Shown one piece after another: positions 56,701 through 62,676 of a DNA stretch of 64,000 nt. The notes below the pieces were generated by a model. The model saw only the letters and a list, made by a program, of their open reading frames with translations. It did no database searches and was not told the origin of the DNA. The stretch spans positions 6,815,246-6,879,245 of the forward strand of contig NC_087081.1 in NCBI RefSeq assembly GCF_026151205.1. Reading direction: 5' to 3'. Source of the stretch: Bolinopsis microptera (taxonomy: Eukaryota > Ctenophora > Tentaculata > Lobata > Bolinopsidae). Position 1 is the stretch's first letter, and every line of letters starts with the position of its first letter. The position numbers and the translations under genes are program-made.

Positions 56701-57350
56701 TGAAACAAATAATAATCATTTAATCTGATGTCAGTGCTATTTACAGTATTTATTCGCGTTGATAAGTAGTTCCTTAATATGCATCAAGAAATTTACATAT
56801 AGATTCAAGTTTCTAGGGGCCGCATTGCAATTATGGTCTCAGAACCTTGTTAAACTTAATAACATCGAATATTGTCACTGAGATCATATCATGATTAATG
56901 ATTATATGAGACCATTATCAACCTTTTTTTAACAGATTTGTTATTTTGATCACGTTTGTAAATAAAGAGCAGGTAAGGAAATGTGTGGTTATTAAAACAC
57001 TATTTTTTATGATCGTGTATGTGTATTTTATGTCATTTTCTCTCTTATCCCTATAATCAAATATCTGTAATTCAGCTTTTTTTGTTTAACAGTAACAAAA
57101 AATGTGTTCTTGAATTCTGTACAGATATATAAAAGTTGAATTACAAGGCAACTGCATACAAATCTTTTCAACAGCAAAGTGCTAAAATCTAAAAAACTGG
57201 TTTCATGTAAAGCAAAAGCTGCAAAGAGTATGTTTCTTAAATCAGTCAAGGTCTCTGAGCTGAAAGGTATTTTAGCGCGAACATGCTTTCAGGCTTTCTT
57301 CTGTTCACTTAATTTCATTTCCAGATGCAGAGTTCAGACGATTGTTCTGA
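17085..57350 (+). CDS. Large gene: disordered, Ser/Thr-rich protein with PP1-docking-like motifs
   Basis: Phase-matched exons: 17085-17187, 17323-17444, 17600-17791, 17971-19441, 35905-36020, 46169-46567, 46660-46794, 57175-57266 and 57325-57350 (stop TGA). They code for about 880 residues. At least one 5' exon (phase 2 out) is missing. Order along the protein: R-K-T-V-S-W-D near the start, a Pro-rich stretch P-S-P-P-P-R with P-P-R-P-K-P (possible SH3 ligand), a Lys-rich exon, a 490-codon acidic Ser/Thr region with hexapeptide repeats and G-K-T-V-S-F-R-D, a basic Ser/Arg region, and a short Lys-rich helical tail ending R-R-L-F. K-T-V-S-W and K-T-V-S-F fit the RVxF consensus for binding protein phosphatase 1. 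A cytoplasmic scaffold or phosphatase-targeting role is inferred. No named family was recognised. Joining the exons beyond 36020 into one gene rests on phase and strand alone. Confidence 0.6.
17971..19441 (+). CDS. Large gene, 490-codon exon d
   Basis: Acceptor TATATTTCAG before 17971; perfect donor GTAAGT at 19442, so the stop near 19456 lies in the intron. Composition is acidic and Ser/Thr/Glu-rich, with no predicted folded domain and no membrane span. Residues coded at about 18370-18495 form hexapeptide repeats. M-F-E-G-K-T-V-S-F-R-D at about 18578 is a second RVxF-type motif. It ends S-A-T-D in phase 0. Confidence 0.8.
18370..18495 (+). repeat. In-frame 18-bp repeat (hexapeptides)
   Basis: Tandem hexapeptides of the type P-E-T-T-Y-S / P-D-T-T-D-S / L-E-T-T-D-S, about seven copies. 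The DNA period is 18 bp, so copy-number change keeps the frame. The Ser/Thr followed by acidic or Pro residues would suit kinases. Confidence 0.8.
19442..22429 (+). other. Intron of the large gene, left part
   Basis: No exon was recognised. It holds a partly palindromic MITE-like segment at about 20990-21290. Nearby are direct repeats containing GTCCACGT at about 20705 and 21335. Two similar CCCCGGGG-containing segments occur near 22066 and 22242. Confidence 0.4.
20990..21290. mobile_element. Degenerate foldback MITE (candidate)
   Basis: CAAATAGGTACAA occurs near 21015 and its complement TTGTACCTATTTG near 21258. GAGCTGACTGA near 21039 is mirrored by TCGGTCAGCTCC near 21140. The arms are imperfect and the ends undefined. 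Confidence 0.45.
22676..22980 (+). pseudogene. LINE reverse-transcriptase C-terminal region, 5' part
   Basis: Translation shows G-L-R-I-N-G-K-N-N-E-A-M-V-I, then F-T-Y-L-G-T-I-I-S-S-D, then I-W-K-N-R-N-I-Q-S and T-K-I-R-I-Y-K-A-A-V-L. This is the conserved end of many non-LTR reverse transcriptases. The frame breaks at 22980, where inserted DNA begins. The expected continuation (L-L-Y-G-S-E-V-W) appears 2.1 kb later at 25080. Confidence 0.85.
22981..23304. mobile_element. 324-bp MITE with ACAGTGCTGGC ends
   Basis: It starts ACAGTGCTGGCAAG and ends CTCGCCAGCACTGT, imperfect terminal inverted repeats. It contains a GC-rich block near 23108-23150 (GGAGGCGGCGGCCGAAGG and its near-mirror). It begins exactly where the LINE frame breaks. 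No clear target duplication; the right flank at 23305 belongs to other inserted sequence. Confidence 0.65.
23305..24565. other. Sequence inserted within the LINE, origin unknown
   Basis: It lies between two MITEs inside the interrupted LINE. There are no coding features beyond short AT-rich frames and a TA-rich microsatellite near 23500-23535. It probably belongs to a larger element or to several nested ones. Confidence 0.4.
24566..25079. mobile_element. Foldback element with essentially perfect 153-bp arms
   Basis: The left arm (24566-24718) and right arm (24927-25079) are inverted copies with no difference seen by eye; the unpaired centre is 208 bp. Terminal sequence is ATATTTGACCAAAACCCAT. 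Near-identity of the arms suggests recent insertion or gene conversion. Within the large gene's intron it would be transcribed as a long hairpin. Confidence 0.85.
25080..25260 (+). pseudogene. LINE reverse-transcriptase region, 3' part
   Basis: It opens with the expected continuation L-L-Y-G-S-E-V-W-N-T-T-R, then decays with stop codons. Together with 22676-22980 it forms one LINE copy split by nested insertions. Confidence 0.8.
26413..26460. repeat. Two adjacent perfect short palindromes
   Basis: TGCGCATTGT / ACAATGCGCA (26413-26433, 1-nt centre) is followed directly by TTTGTCACACAA / TTGTGTGACAAA (26434-26460, 3-nt centre). Function unknown. Confidence 0.75.
26721..26782. repeat. 31-bp perfect direct duplication
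   Basis: CAGAATTGTCGGCCAATGAA followed by ATGCCAGCAA occurs twice back to back, differing only at the last base. Confidence 0.85.
27334..27420 (+). mobile_element. 3' tail of the LINE family seen at 1572
   Basis: AATTTACTTTAGCTGGTTGTGCATGAT-type sequence matches the region just after the ORF2 stop at 1800-1850. Only the 3' untranslated end is present. Confidence 0.5.
27768..28034 (+). mobile_element. tRNA-derived SINE
   Basis: The head has a perfect Pol III A box (TGGCCTAGTGG, 27772) and B box (GGTTCGAATCC, 27816) at normal spacing, but a degenerate anticodon arm, so it is not a working tRNA. The body (GCTAAGGATC ... TCTATGCG ... ACTCAGCCGAAT ... GAGGGTTAAATGAGG) is shared with the SINE at 56004-56366. 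The tail is a (TATTAAC)n repeat at 28006-28034. Confidence 0.85.
28035..28574 (+). other. Intron sequence before the satellite
   Basis: Unique-looking AT-rich sequence with no exon recognised. Confidence 0.4.
28575..35904 (+). repeat. 31-bp satellite made of 3' splice sites, about 232 units
   Basis: From 28714 to 35904 a 31-bp unit repeats almost without interruption. Each unit contains CTGATCAAACTAATCC, then a CCACCCTCCCC pyrimidine tract, then GTCTAG (variants GTGTAG, GTATAG). Rare length variants (30 or 32 bp, e.g. near 32892, 33299 and 33420) and point variants (GATAAAAC, GCTCAAAC, TAACCC) are scattered, with more at both ends than in the core (about 30650-32580), which is nearly homogeneous. 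Decayed precursors at 28605-28713 have wider spacing. CTAAT plus tract plus TAG is a complete metazoan 3' splice site. The last TAG is the acceptor of the coding exon at 35905. Confidence 0.95.
35905..36020 (+). CDS. Large gene, exon e, directly abutting the satellite
   Basis: 116 nt, phase 0 in and phase 2 out, donor GTCAGT. It reads L-A-G-D-E-K-G-K-L-L-V-I-L-L-G-Q-R-L-D-T and ends T-A-D-N-R across the junction. The phase 0 entry at 35905 fits the phase 0 donor at 19442. GC content and codon character differ sharply from the flanking intron. An alternative acceptor, CAG at 35909-35911, would give phase 1 and not match. Confidence 0.8.
36585..36752 (-). other. Minus-strand exon-like frame, 56 codons
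   Basis: An ATG at 36752 opens a frame M-E-L-E-Q-L-T-N containing F-Q-P-P-W-Y-D-S-D-C-V-D and ending at a plausible donor, GTACGT. P-P-W-Y-D-S-D-C resembles the spacer between endonuclease and reverse transcriptase in LINE ORF2, so it may be a retrotransposon scrap rather than a nested gene. Confidence 0.3.
37786..37840 (+). ncRNA. Long hairpin, pre-miRNA-like (candidate)
   Basis: ACCTGCTGCTGATT pairs with AATCAGCAGCAGGT, and pairing continues through the flanking TTTTTCT / AGAGAAA tract: about 26 bp with two mismatches and a very short loop. It lies in an intron of the large gene. Size and near-perfect stem suit a small-RNA precursor, but low complexity and the small loop argue for caution; a MITE remnant is equally likely. 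Confidence 0.3.
39136..39400. mobile_element. 265-bp MITE, TTATCGG-type ends
   Basis: It starts TTATCGGTCATAATTATC and ends AATTATGTCCGATAA, inverted. The interior has at least six GTCCGTGA motifs in direct and related orientation. It shares GACGGACATTA and AACGCT blocks with the 770-bp element at 9199-9968. Confidence 0.75.
40439..41681. mobile_element. 1.24-kb hAT-like nonautonomous element
   Basis: Terminal inverted repeats CAGGGTTGTGAAA / TTTCACAACCCTG, flanked by an 8-bp target duplication with one difference (GTTGACAC at 40431, GTTGACGC at 41682). TIRs beginning CAGGG and 8-bp duplications are typical of the hAT superfamily. No transposase frame was seen. Confidence 0.85.
42402..42479. 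mobile_element. 80-bp TTACTGGG MITE, copy 3
   Basis: TTACTGGGCCTCGCTCAGCC to CTGAGGTCCCCAGGTAA, flanked by AATAAACA on both sides (8-bp target duplication). Its right half and flank are the source of the spacers in the adjoining composite array. Confidence 0.85.
42518..43900. repeat. Higher-order array: CTGGTTAC octamers plus half-MITE spacers
   Basis: Seven tracts of the octamer CTGGTTAC (starting about 42519, 42689, 42972, 43159, 43338, 43500 and 43688; 10 to 25 units each) alternate with an 85-bp spacer. The spacer comprises the right half of the TTACTGGG MITE (from CTCTATGTTAATGAACATGA to CCCCAGGTAA) and the unique flank to CCAAATGCTG. Long open frames here are artefacts of the 8-bp period. 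Confidence 0.95.
44300..44383. mobile_element. 84-bp TTACTGGG MITE, copy 4
   Basis: TTACTGGGCCGCGCTCAGCC to CTGAGGTCCCCAGGTAA, flanked by a perfect 9-bp duplication ACTTGATCC (44291-44299 and 44384-44392). The ends form imperfect inverted repeats and the centre is self-complementary (CATGTT.. around TTATGAACATG). Extremely short for a mobile element. Confidence 0.85.
44384..46168 (+). other. Intron of the large gene
   Basis: AT-rich. The only structure seen is a 9-bp minisatellite (TTGTTAATG and GTAAATG units) at 45634-45708. Confidence 0.4.
46169..46794 (+). CDS. Large gene, exons f and g
   Basis: Exon f, 46169-46567 (phase 2 in and out, donor GTATTC), includes L-F-R-Q-K-S-E-P-L-P-A-L-P-G-S-R-D-Y-D and the basic Ser-rich R-P-P-R-Q-R-S-R-T-S-N-S-E-S. 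A stronger acceptor, TTTCTCATCAG before 46188, would be phase 0 and would need another upstream exon. Exon g, 46660-46794 (acceptor TTTGATACAAG, donor GTGAGT), reads S-N-S-S-I-S-S-N-S-S-G-I-S-D-K and ends M-V-A-K-A-A-L-A-K. Read through the intron, the frame of f ends at 46787, which is not the real stop. Confidence 0.65.
46795..48689 (+). other. Intron of the large gene
   Basis: It contains a possible decayed SINE body at about 47130-47240 (GTCTATACTAA ... CCACTCAGCTAAA ... CAGGGTTAA). An exon-like end at 47843-47880 has a good donor GTGAGT but no phase-compatible entry. Confidence 0.35.
48690..48955. repeat. 19-bp minisatellite, about 13 units
   Basis: Units of the type CCATGTTAACAATACGTAA, with variants (TGTGTTAAC, ATTCGT, ATAGGT), each carrying a GTTAAC palindrome. 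It is intronic; no further function seen. Confidence 0.85.
48956..50664 (+). other. Intron of the large gene
   Basis: AT-rich sequence with no exon, repeat or RNA gene recognised. Confidence 0.4.
50665..52722 (+). repeat. 2.06-kb pyrimidine array, 12-bp unit
   Basis: CTCTTCTCCTCC repeats about 170 times with TTC/TCC variants. The plus strand is almost pure C and T; only scattered A (ACCTTCC, CCATC, CACTC) and one G interrupt it. The very long open frames on both strands (Leu/Pro/Ser and Arg/Glu/Lys/Gly) are by-products of a stop-free 12-bp period. It lies on the sense strand of the large gene's last long intron. Confidence 0.95.
52723..53911 (+). other. Intron of the large gene
   Basis: AT-rich; no exon or repeat family recognised. 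Confidence 0.4.
53912..54244. mobile_element. 333-bp hAT-like MITE
   Basis: Ends CATAGTTGGTTCGTGCG and its complement, flanked by GTTACCAG (53904-53911) and ATTACCAG (54245-54252), an 8-bp duplication with one change. Many GTGCGTT/GTGCGTA motifs lie inside. No coding capacity; overlapping frames are incidental. Confidence 0.85.
54245..55669 (+). other. Intron of the large gene
   Basis: Contains a poly-C tract (about 54302-54328) and a short CTA repeat (55494-55515). No exon recognised. Confidence 0.4.
55670..56601. mobile_element. 930-bp hAT-like element rich in CCCGGCCGGGA
   Basis: Termini CAGGGATCGG and its degenerate complement CGAGCTCTG, flanked by GTATTGTG (55662-55669) and ATATTGTA (56602-56609), an 8-bp duplication with two transitions. 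Both ends carry clusters of ATCCCGGCCGGGACCGGGA, self-complementary subterminal repeats. It hosts a SINE at 56004-56366, which is younger. Confidence 0.8.
56004..56366 (-). mobile_element. tRNA-derived SINE with poly-A tail, inside a hAT element
   Basis: The minus strand starts GGCCAGGTAGCGCAGTTGG, with an A box, a loop CTTACAA (valine-type TAC anticodon) and the B box GTTCGAAAC. The body shares GCTAAGGATC, TCTATGC, ACTCAGCCGAAT and GAGGGTTAAATGAGG with the SINE at 27768. It continues further and ends in a 16-nt A tail (T run 56004-56019). AAATC on both sides may be the target duplication. Confidence 0.85.
56602..57174 (+). other. Last intron of the large gene, 3' part
   Basis: AT-rich sequence; nothing else recognised. 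Confidence 0.4.
57175..57350 (+). CDS. Large gene, C-terminal exons
   Basis: Exon 57175-57266 (acceptor AATCTTTTCAACAG, phase 2 in) reads K-V-L-K-S-K-K-L-V-S-C-K-A-K-A-A-K and K-V-S-E-L-K. After a 58-bp intron, exon 57325-57350 gives D-A-E-F-R-R-L-F and stop TGA. Phase fits the donor at 46795, yielding a basic helical tail. AATAAA at about 57748 is a possible polyadenylation signal. Assignment to the large gene is by strand and phase. Confidence 0.55.
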
Positions 57351-58019
57351 GTTTAATAAGAACTGTTTCAACATTTCCGCTGTTGAGTCATGGACTTCTT
57401 CGCTACCGTAACAATCGGATAAAGAGTGAAGCGGATAGTCAGCTTCTTGGGATTGTCAGAAGCTGGTTAAAATCCGTAGTTGTTGTTTTCGGCAGATCTT
57501 TTGGTATTGCAACACCCATGTCATCACCTACGAGAGAGTTTGCTTAGATTATGAACCGCTTATATCATATATGGGGCTATATGTATCATGCTTACTTAAT
57601 GGTACTATAAGAAACACAACCACAACAGTCAGATCACTATTTGATAAAGCACGCTCTTAATGGTGATAATTTAATTAACATTATCACAATACCGGTCTTG
57701 CCAGTGCAGCAAAATCCCGGCGGTAGTGCAGCAAAATCGGTAGTTATGAATAAATATACTGACAATGAGGGCAGGTCGGGAGAGACGTCGTTACAGTTGT
57801 GCTCAGGAGACTGGAGACTGGAGACTGGAGACTGGAGACTGGAGACTGGAGACGGTCCATATCGCGCTCTTTGCTAGTTCCGACCTGAGGGGTGAAGTTG
57901 TTACATAGTTGTAAGTAAGACTAGGTCCGATATCTGCATGGCTGTCAATTCATTGAAGCCGTCGATCAAGCCTGATAAAGTTAAGCAGGTTAGTAGTGTT
58001 GGTGCAAAATGATCGTAAC
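57351..58019. other. Spacer between convergent genes
   Basis: This should hold the 3' UTRs of the large gene (plus) and the receptor gene (minus). It includes a 7-bp minisatellite (GGAGACT, about six units, 57806-57853). Confidence 0.5.
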
Positions 58020-61000
58020 CTATTGTAACAAAATTAGTGAGTGATCAGGTGATTTTATGAAATTGAGTGACTTGAAGTGATTAAGTGTTGGTTTATTTAC
58101 CTTACTTTCACTCATAACATCCATCTCTATAGTTTCCACAATAACATTCTGACCATGCCTTGGCCTTCGTACAATTACGCTTACAGAATTCAAGGTTTTA
58201 CTCCAAGTGTTTTTAAAGTTTTTGACCGCTTCGTGAAGCGACGAATTTATAGTCTCATTGTAAAGCACCGGATTGATGGCAGAGTTTATGGGCAAAACAA
58301 TTATTGAAAAATAAGAGTACATCGGAGTGGCATCTAGTACTTCAAACGAGTGCAGAAGGCAGATAGCTAAGAAAGGACACCAACATACCAGGTCGGTCGT
58401 TATTAATATTGCGATCTTCCTCTGCATTTTCCTGTGTCGTTTGCGGAGACACTTCTTAGACCTATCATCAGCGACTAGGTTTGAAGAGGGTACAGCTGAT
58501 AAGTTTATCAGGACATAAGAGAAGGTTATTACGAATATGCAAATAAAGTTCAGTAATAAAACTGACCAGACAAAGAATCGCTGAGGATCCTCGTTAGTTA
58601 CGAAATATTTGAACAGACAGACTGGGTCATTTCCATAAAATCTGAGAGGATGTCGCCTTATCCCACCATGATCTCGTGAGAACATTGTGTCTACTAGCTC
58701 ATTTATCACAGACCATTTTAATACCTTCTTCTTCATCCGACCAAAGTATTCCTGAAAGATACTGAAATGGGCGGTTTTACTTTTACTTCCAACAAAAAGT
58801 CGGATGTGTCGGTCATACACCAGGCCGTTCACAAAGAAATCCTCCATGACTGGCAGAAGAGGCAGGACCGCTATCGTTACTGATGCCAAAAATATCACCG
58901 CACAGATCAGAGACATCTTAACCCAGAATCTACAACTCACATTTCTAGGAGCTGTAAAAGAGTTAACAGAGCGGTAGCGGATGATACTCAATGCTGTCAT
59001 GGAGAGAAGTGAAATCTGGGAACCTATAGTGCTGCCCACCCCTATCAGGCTGCAGACTTTGCTGGTCAACCACTCTACCTGAAATACGCAGAACGTCTCG
59101 CCGTAATGAATGTCAAGTCCAGACAAAACAACCAAGTACACTCCCGTCAGGAGGTCTCCCAATCCTATCAGCACAATAAAGATCTTGTTCGTCACCGAAT
59201 TTACATGTTTACTCTCCCATTTTCCAAACAGTGACTGTGACATAGTAACAAAGTTTAGAGCCATGGCTAGTATTCCGATCACCGCTGCGGTGATCTTTAA
59301 ATAAATCTTGTTGATTATCTGTCTCCCACACTCATCATTACACTCGTCAGACGTGTCGGGACAGTCGATACTACCGTCACATTTCTGGGACAGAGCAAGA
59401 TAGTCCTGAGAAACGCAGAGGAAATTGTTGGTACATTGTCTCTCATCCGAACCATCTCCGCAGTTGTCAATCAGGTTACATACATGTTCAAAAGGAACAC
59501 AGTTGCTGTTATCGCACACAAAGAAGTCGTTATGGTAGAGATTATCCCTGGATCTAACTGCGAAGGTGATCTCTGAATTGCTCCTGATAGAGTATATCCT
59601 ACCGGGGAACTGGTTGGCACAGGAACTGTGCTGTATTGGTTTAGTAAGAGGACAGCTAGAGTTGACACACTGACCAGTACAGCTCAGATAAACATAAGCT
59701 TCACCAAACATATAGTCACAGCTGAGCCGTCTCCCGGGAGCTGCTACTTCTGTTGAACTAGTTTTACCCAAGAACTCATAGTTCTCAAGCTTGAATGATA
59801 CCGTTCTACAGAGTGAGTTTTGGGACCTTTGGATTTCTATGAGACCATCCAGGCAACTTGGGAAGATAACAACTTTAGGAGTGGTGATGGATCCTTCAAT
59901 TGAGACCACTCTGTTAGAGGTGCTAATTGTGTTACTGGAGATCTGACACACCCTGATCTCGTTACCACACGTCTCCACTTTGTCGCACAAACTTGGTAAC
60001 TCTACAAATGAGCCTGAAGCACAGAGATACACTTCACTGCACATCTCTTCCATCTCCCTGTACCTCCTGGTAATTCCGGATCCACAAGTAGGCCACTGTT
60101 CACTCTCGTCCTCACCACCCTGACAGTCCTCCACACCATCATTAACCCACACAAGAGGAAAATTCACTACATTTATTGAACTAGTATCCAAACTGAAGGG
60201 TCTGGTGCAGGTGCAGACAGTTCTCTTAAGACAAGGAGCTCCCAATTCATCAGTATTATCAGGACAGTCCACCCTTCCGTCACACAGCTGGTGTTTGTGT
60301 AGCAAACAGGAAATACTCGTCTCCACACATAGCTTGTCCAGTCCATTATCACAGAGTTGAGGGAGAAACCTGCTCTGTTTGGTACACACAGCAGTTCTGG
60401 ATACTGTGGAAATATAGCCGTTAATTTCACAACTGAGGACCACTCTGGAAGGGTCTGAACAGTTGGTCTGATCCAGCCCGTTATCACACATTGGTGTATC
60501 TGAGAAGGTAGAACAGCGAGTTGAGTTGATAAGGGGAACCACCAAACCTCCCCTAGTACAGGCTGTAATGTTCTCTTGATCGCACAGACTCACCCCAGTA
60601 CTCTCTTCATCACAGGACAACTGATTACATCTCATGTACATGGGTGAAATATACCTGGTATCGGCATCACAATAAATCCCGTACGTGAATCCGTTACAAT
60701 AAGCCTCATCTTCACAGTAGTTATCAAAGAAATTAACAATTTGACACTCACCGTCACAGATCTTACTCGCCTCGAACTCCCCGCCCGTCCTCATGGTATA
60801 CATGTCGTTAGAGCAGTCTTCCTCGTCTATTTCAATGTTTTTGCAGTCCTCCGTTCCATCGCAGAACTTTAACCAGCTCCCTCTACTCATAGTGTCTGTG
60901 TACATGCCATACTTACTCGAATTGGGGATGTACCAGATCTGACCAGGCGCCAACATACTCTGCTTCATTGGATCACAAACGAACCCACAGAGAGTCCTGT

Positions 61001-61313
61001 GTTTTTCCTGGTAGAATGAGTCGGTGGTTTTCCGGAAGTTAAGGAAATCAGAGTATCCCCTCAGTCCACAAGCCTGGTAAGAGATGGGGTCATTGGAGCA
61101 GGTTCCATTAACTGTCACCTGCCTCAACCGTCCCAGGTACGTGGTTCTCAGGAAGTATGTCTCGCTGGAGAACGGGCATTTCATCACCAAGGAGGAAGTG
61201 TTTTTACATGCCAGCTGCAGGAAGTTGTAGAACTCTATCACCTCAGTCTCACAAGTGGTACCCCTCTCAAGGAGGAGTTGTAGGAGGAAACACAGTCGTA
61301 ACACTCGTATCAT
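58020..61313 (-). CDS. Single-exon LDLa-repeat 7TM receptor (relaxin-receptor/GRL101-like)
   Basis: An intact 1,097-codon frame without introns. Residues 1-20 look like a signal peptide. The ectodomain (about 21-664) is Cys-rich. Clear LDL-receptor class A modules occur near 336-360 (C-D-G-R-V-D-C-P-D-N-T-D-E), 600-627 (C-G-D-G-S-D-E-R-Q-C) and 633-657 (C-D-G-S-I-D-C-P-D-T-S-D-E-C), with several diverged D-G/D-E-E-D-C modules (about 146-167, 391-410). Seven membrane spans follow: about 666-691, 710-736, 755-780, 797-822, 913-936, 966-990 and 998-1020. TM2 has G-D-L-L-T-G-V-Y-L, TM3 ends S-I-I-R-Y-R, TM6 has T-D-L-V-C-W-C-P and TM7 N-S-A-I-N-P-V-L-Y, all typical of the LGR/relaxin-receptor branch of class A GPCRs. 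No leucine-rich repeats are visible. Extracellular loop 2 is about 90 residues, unusually long. A peptide or glycoprotein ligand is likely; Gs coupling would be by analogy only. Confidence 0.9.
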   Translation of the reverse strand: MIRVLRLCFLLQLLLERGTTCETEVIEFYNFLQLACKNTSSLVMKCPFSSETYFLRTTYLGRLRQVTVNGTCSNDPISYQACGLRGYSDFLNFRKTTDSFYQEKHRTLCGFVCDPMKQSMLAPGQIWYIPNSSKYGMYTDTMSRGSWLKFCDGTEDCKNIEIDEEDCSNDMYTMRTGGEFEASKICDGECQIVNFFDNYCEDEAYCNGFTYGIYCDADTRYISPMYMRCNQLSCDEESTGVSLCDQENITACTRGGLVVPLINSTRCSTFSDTPMCDNGLDQTNCSDPSRVVLSCEINGYISTVSRTAVCTKQSRFLPQLCDNGLDKLCVETSISCLLHKHQLCDGRVDCPDNTDELGAPCLKRTVCTCTRPFSLDTSSINVVNFPLVWVNDGVEDCQGGEDESEQWPTCGSGITRRYREMEEMCSEVYLCASGSFVELPSLCDKVETCGNEIRVCQISSNTISTSNRVVSIEGSITTPKVVIFPSCLDGLIEIQRSQNSLCRTVSFKLENYEFLGKTSSTEVAAPGRRLSCDYMFGEAYVYLSCTGQCVNSSCPLTKPIQHSSCANQFPGRIYSIRSNSEITFAVRSRDNLYHNDFFVCDNSNCVPFEHVCNLIDNCGDGSDERQCTNNFLCVSQDYLALSQKCDGSIDCPDTSDECNDECGRQIINKIYLKITAAVIGILAMALNFVTMSQSLFGKWESKHVNSVTNKIFIVLIGLGDLLTGVYLVVLSGLDIHYGETFCVFQVEWLTSKVCSLIGVGSTIGSQISLLSMTALSIIRYRSVNSFTAPRNVSCRFWVKMSLICAVIFLASVTIAVLPLLPVMEDFFVNGLVYDRHIRLFVGSKSKTAHFSIFQEYFGRMKKKVLKWSVINELVDTMFSRDHGGIRRHPLRFYGNDPVCLFKYFVTNEDPQRFFVWSVLLLNFICIFVITFSYVLINLSAVPSSNLVADDRSKKCLRKRHRKMQRKIAILITTDLVCWCPFLAICLLHSFEVLDATPMYSYFSIIVLPINSAINPVLYNETINSSLHEAVKNFKNTWSKTLNSVSVIVRRPRHGQNVIVETIEMDVMSESKVNKPTLNHFKSLNFIKSPDHSLILLQ

Positions 61314-62183
61314 CTCTCCTGGGATCCCCTTTAGTCAGTAAGTAAGATCGCAAAATATGAGTATCATTTCAAACAATTTGAGCTTTATGTAGTGGTATAA
61401 AATGCGTTGCGGTAGCATTTAACCCCTTTGTTCTTTGCAGATCAAAAGCTTTACGTCAAATCTGTTAACTCCATTCGAAACTTGCATAAAGGTATTATTG
61501 AATGAACCGAGCGTACTATAAATCACTCTATGCAAGTATGCATATGGAACCTTGAAATTTTTCTAAAAGTGCCCCCGATAGTTTTTGAACGCTTATCTGC
61601 TTATGCAGCAAAACCCCTGTTATGTATTTTACACAATTTCGACGAAAAAATATGGGATGGTCAATCCAACAACAAGTTCGTAAAAATATTTCAGTTTTTG
61701 AGCCACTTCCAAATATGAAAAAAAATGCGGGGAAGGAAATCATTTCTTGGAATTGCATGTCGGCAGTACCTTCAATAGGCAAGGCCAAGATTGTTTCGCA
61801 ACGTTAAGAATAAGTGAAAATATAGGTTTGAGGAACGTCGCGAAGTCGCGACTTTGACCTGTAAAACCAATTAACGCTGCAGGCTTTATCATTCTGGATA
61901 CATTTGCAAAACCTGCCCATTTTAGCAATGGTTAGGGTTTGCAGTTTAGATAGCCATGTGGCACGCTGCAAATAAATTATTCGAGAAATTCTTCTCGAAT
62001 AATTTTCAAGACTTGATGTCATCAATTTATTATCGGAGAAAAAAAGATTTAAATGGCTTTGCTCCAAATCGATTATTTGAAACTCTTACCAACCATCAAA
62101 TTTTGAAAGAGAGAACAAAGCTTTCGAGCGTGCTAAATCACTCTACGGTCGATCTTCGAGATTGTTCTAAAAGGGCCCCCGAC
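61314..62183. other. Receptor upstream region and interspersed repeats
   Basis: The receptor promoter should lie just right of 61313; only a weak TATA-like TTTTATACC was seen on the minus strand near 61400. A repeat at about 61510-61580 (AAATCACTCTA ... GCCCCCGATAG) recurs, diverged, at 62130-62370. A hairpin TTATTCGAGAA / TTCTCGAATAA lies at 61977-62003. Confidence 0.5.
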
Positions 62184-62332
62184 CAGGGACAAAAGGATTT
62201 CGCGGCATGTACGAAATCGCGAAATTTCCCATTCTCCGCGACAAATTTTATGTATAGTTTAATGTATAGCCTGTTAAATTTCGCGGTATCGCGAAATTTG
62301 GCCAAAATAATCGCGAAATCCTTTTGTCCCTG
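62184..62332. mobile_element. 149-bp hAT-like MITE with perfect 8-bp duplication
   Basis: TIRs CAGGGACAAAAGGATTTCGCG-type at both ends, flanked by CCCCCGAC at 62176-62183 and 62333-62340. Removing the element restores a repeat related to the one at 61510, which confirms the insertion. The inner part repeats CGCGAAAT motifs. Confidence 0.9.
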
Positions 62333-62503
62333 CCCCCGACAGTTGAAACCAGCTTGAATCGATGTATTTTCGGACGCTGATTCAGAATCACCCCCAATCC
62401 CATGACATAGGGCCGGGTTAAAATGCTCCCCTGCCGAGATATTGGCGAAAAACTGTCTTGATCACGTGATTTGACCGTGGAAGGAAGTTGGTCGAATTTT
62501 TCT

Positions 62504-62600
62504 TTAGGGTTAGGGTTTCAGCATATGCTTTTGTTAGGGATTGGGTTAGTGTAGGAGTTGGGATCAGACTAGAGGGTTAGGGTTTCGAATGGTCGTTCAG
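62504..62600 (+). repeat. Short telomere-like GGGTTA motifs
   Basis: TTAGGGTTAGGGTTT at about 62506 and further degenerate GGGTTAG motifs up to about 62595. Too short to be a telomere; an interstitial or chance motif. Confidence 0.4.
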
Positions 62601-62676
62601 GGCCAGCTAGAGAACGGGTTGAAAAAGTCACGTGACAGTCGAGTGTAGAGTGATTACTGATTAATCATCATCCCAA

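Noticed and set aside
62504-62600. Telomere end or true interstitial telomere
   Set aside because: Only two adjacent perfect TTAGGG units plus degenerate copies; too short to call.
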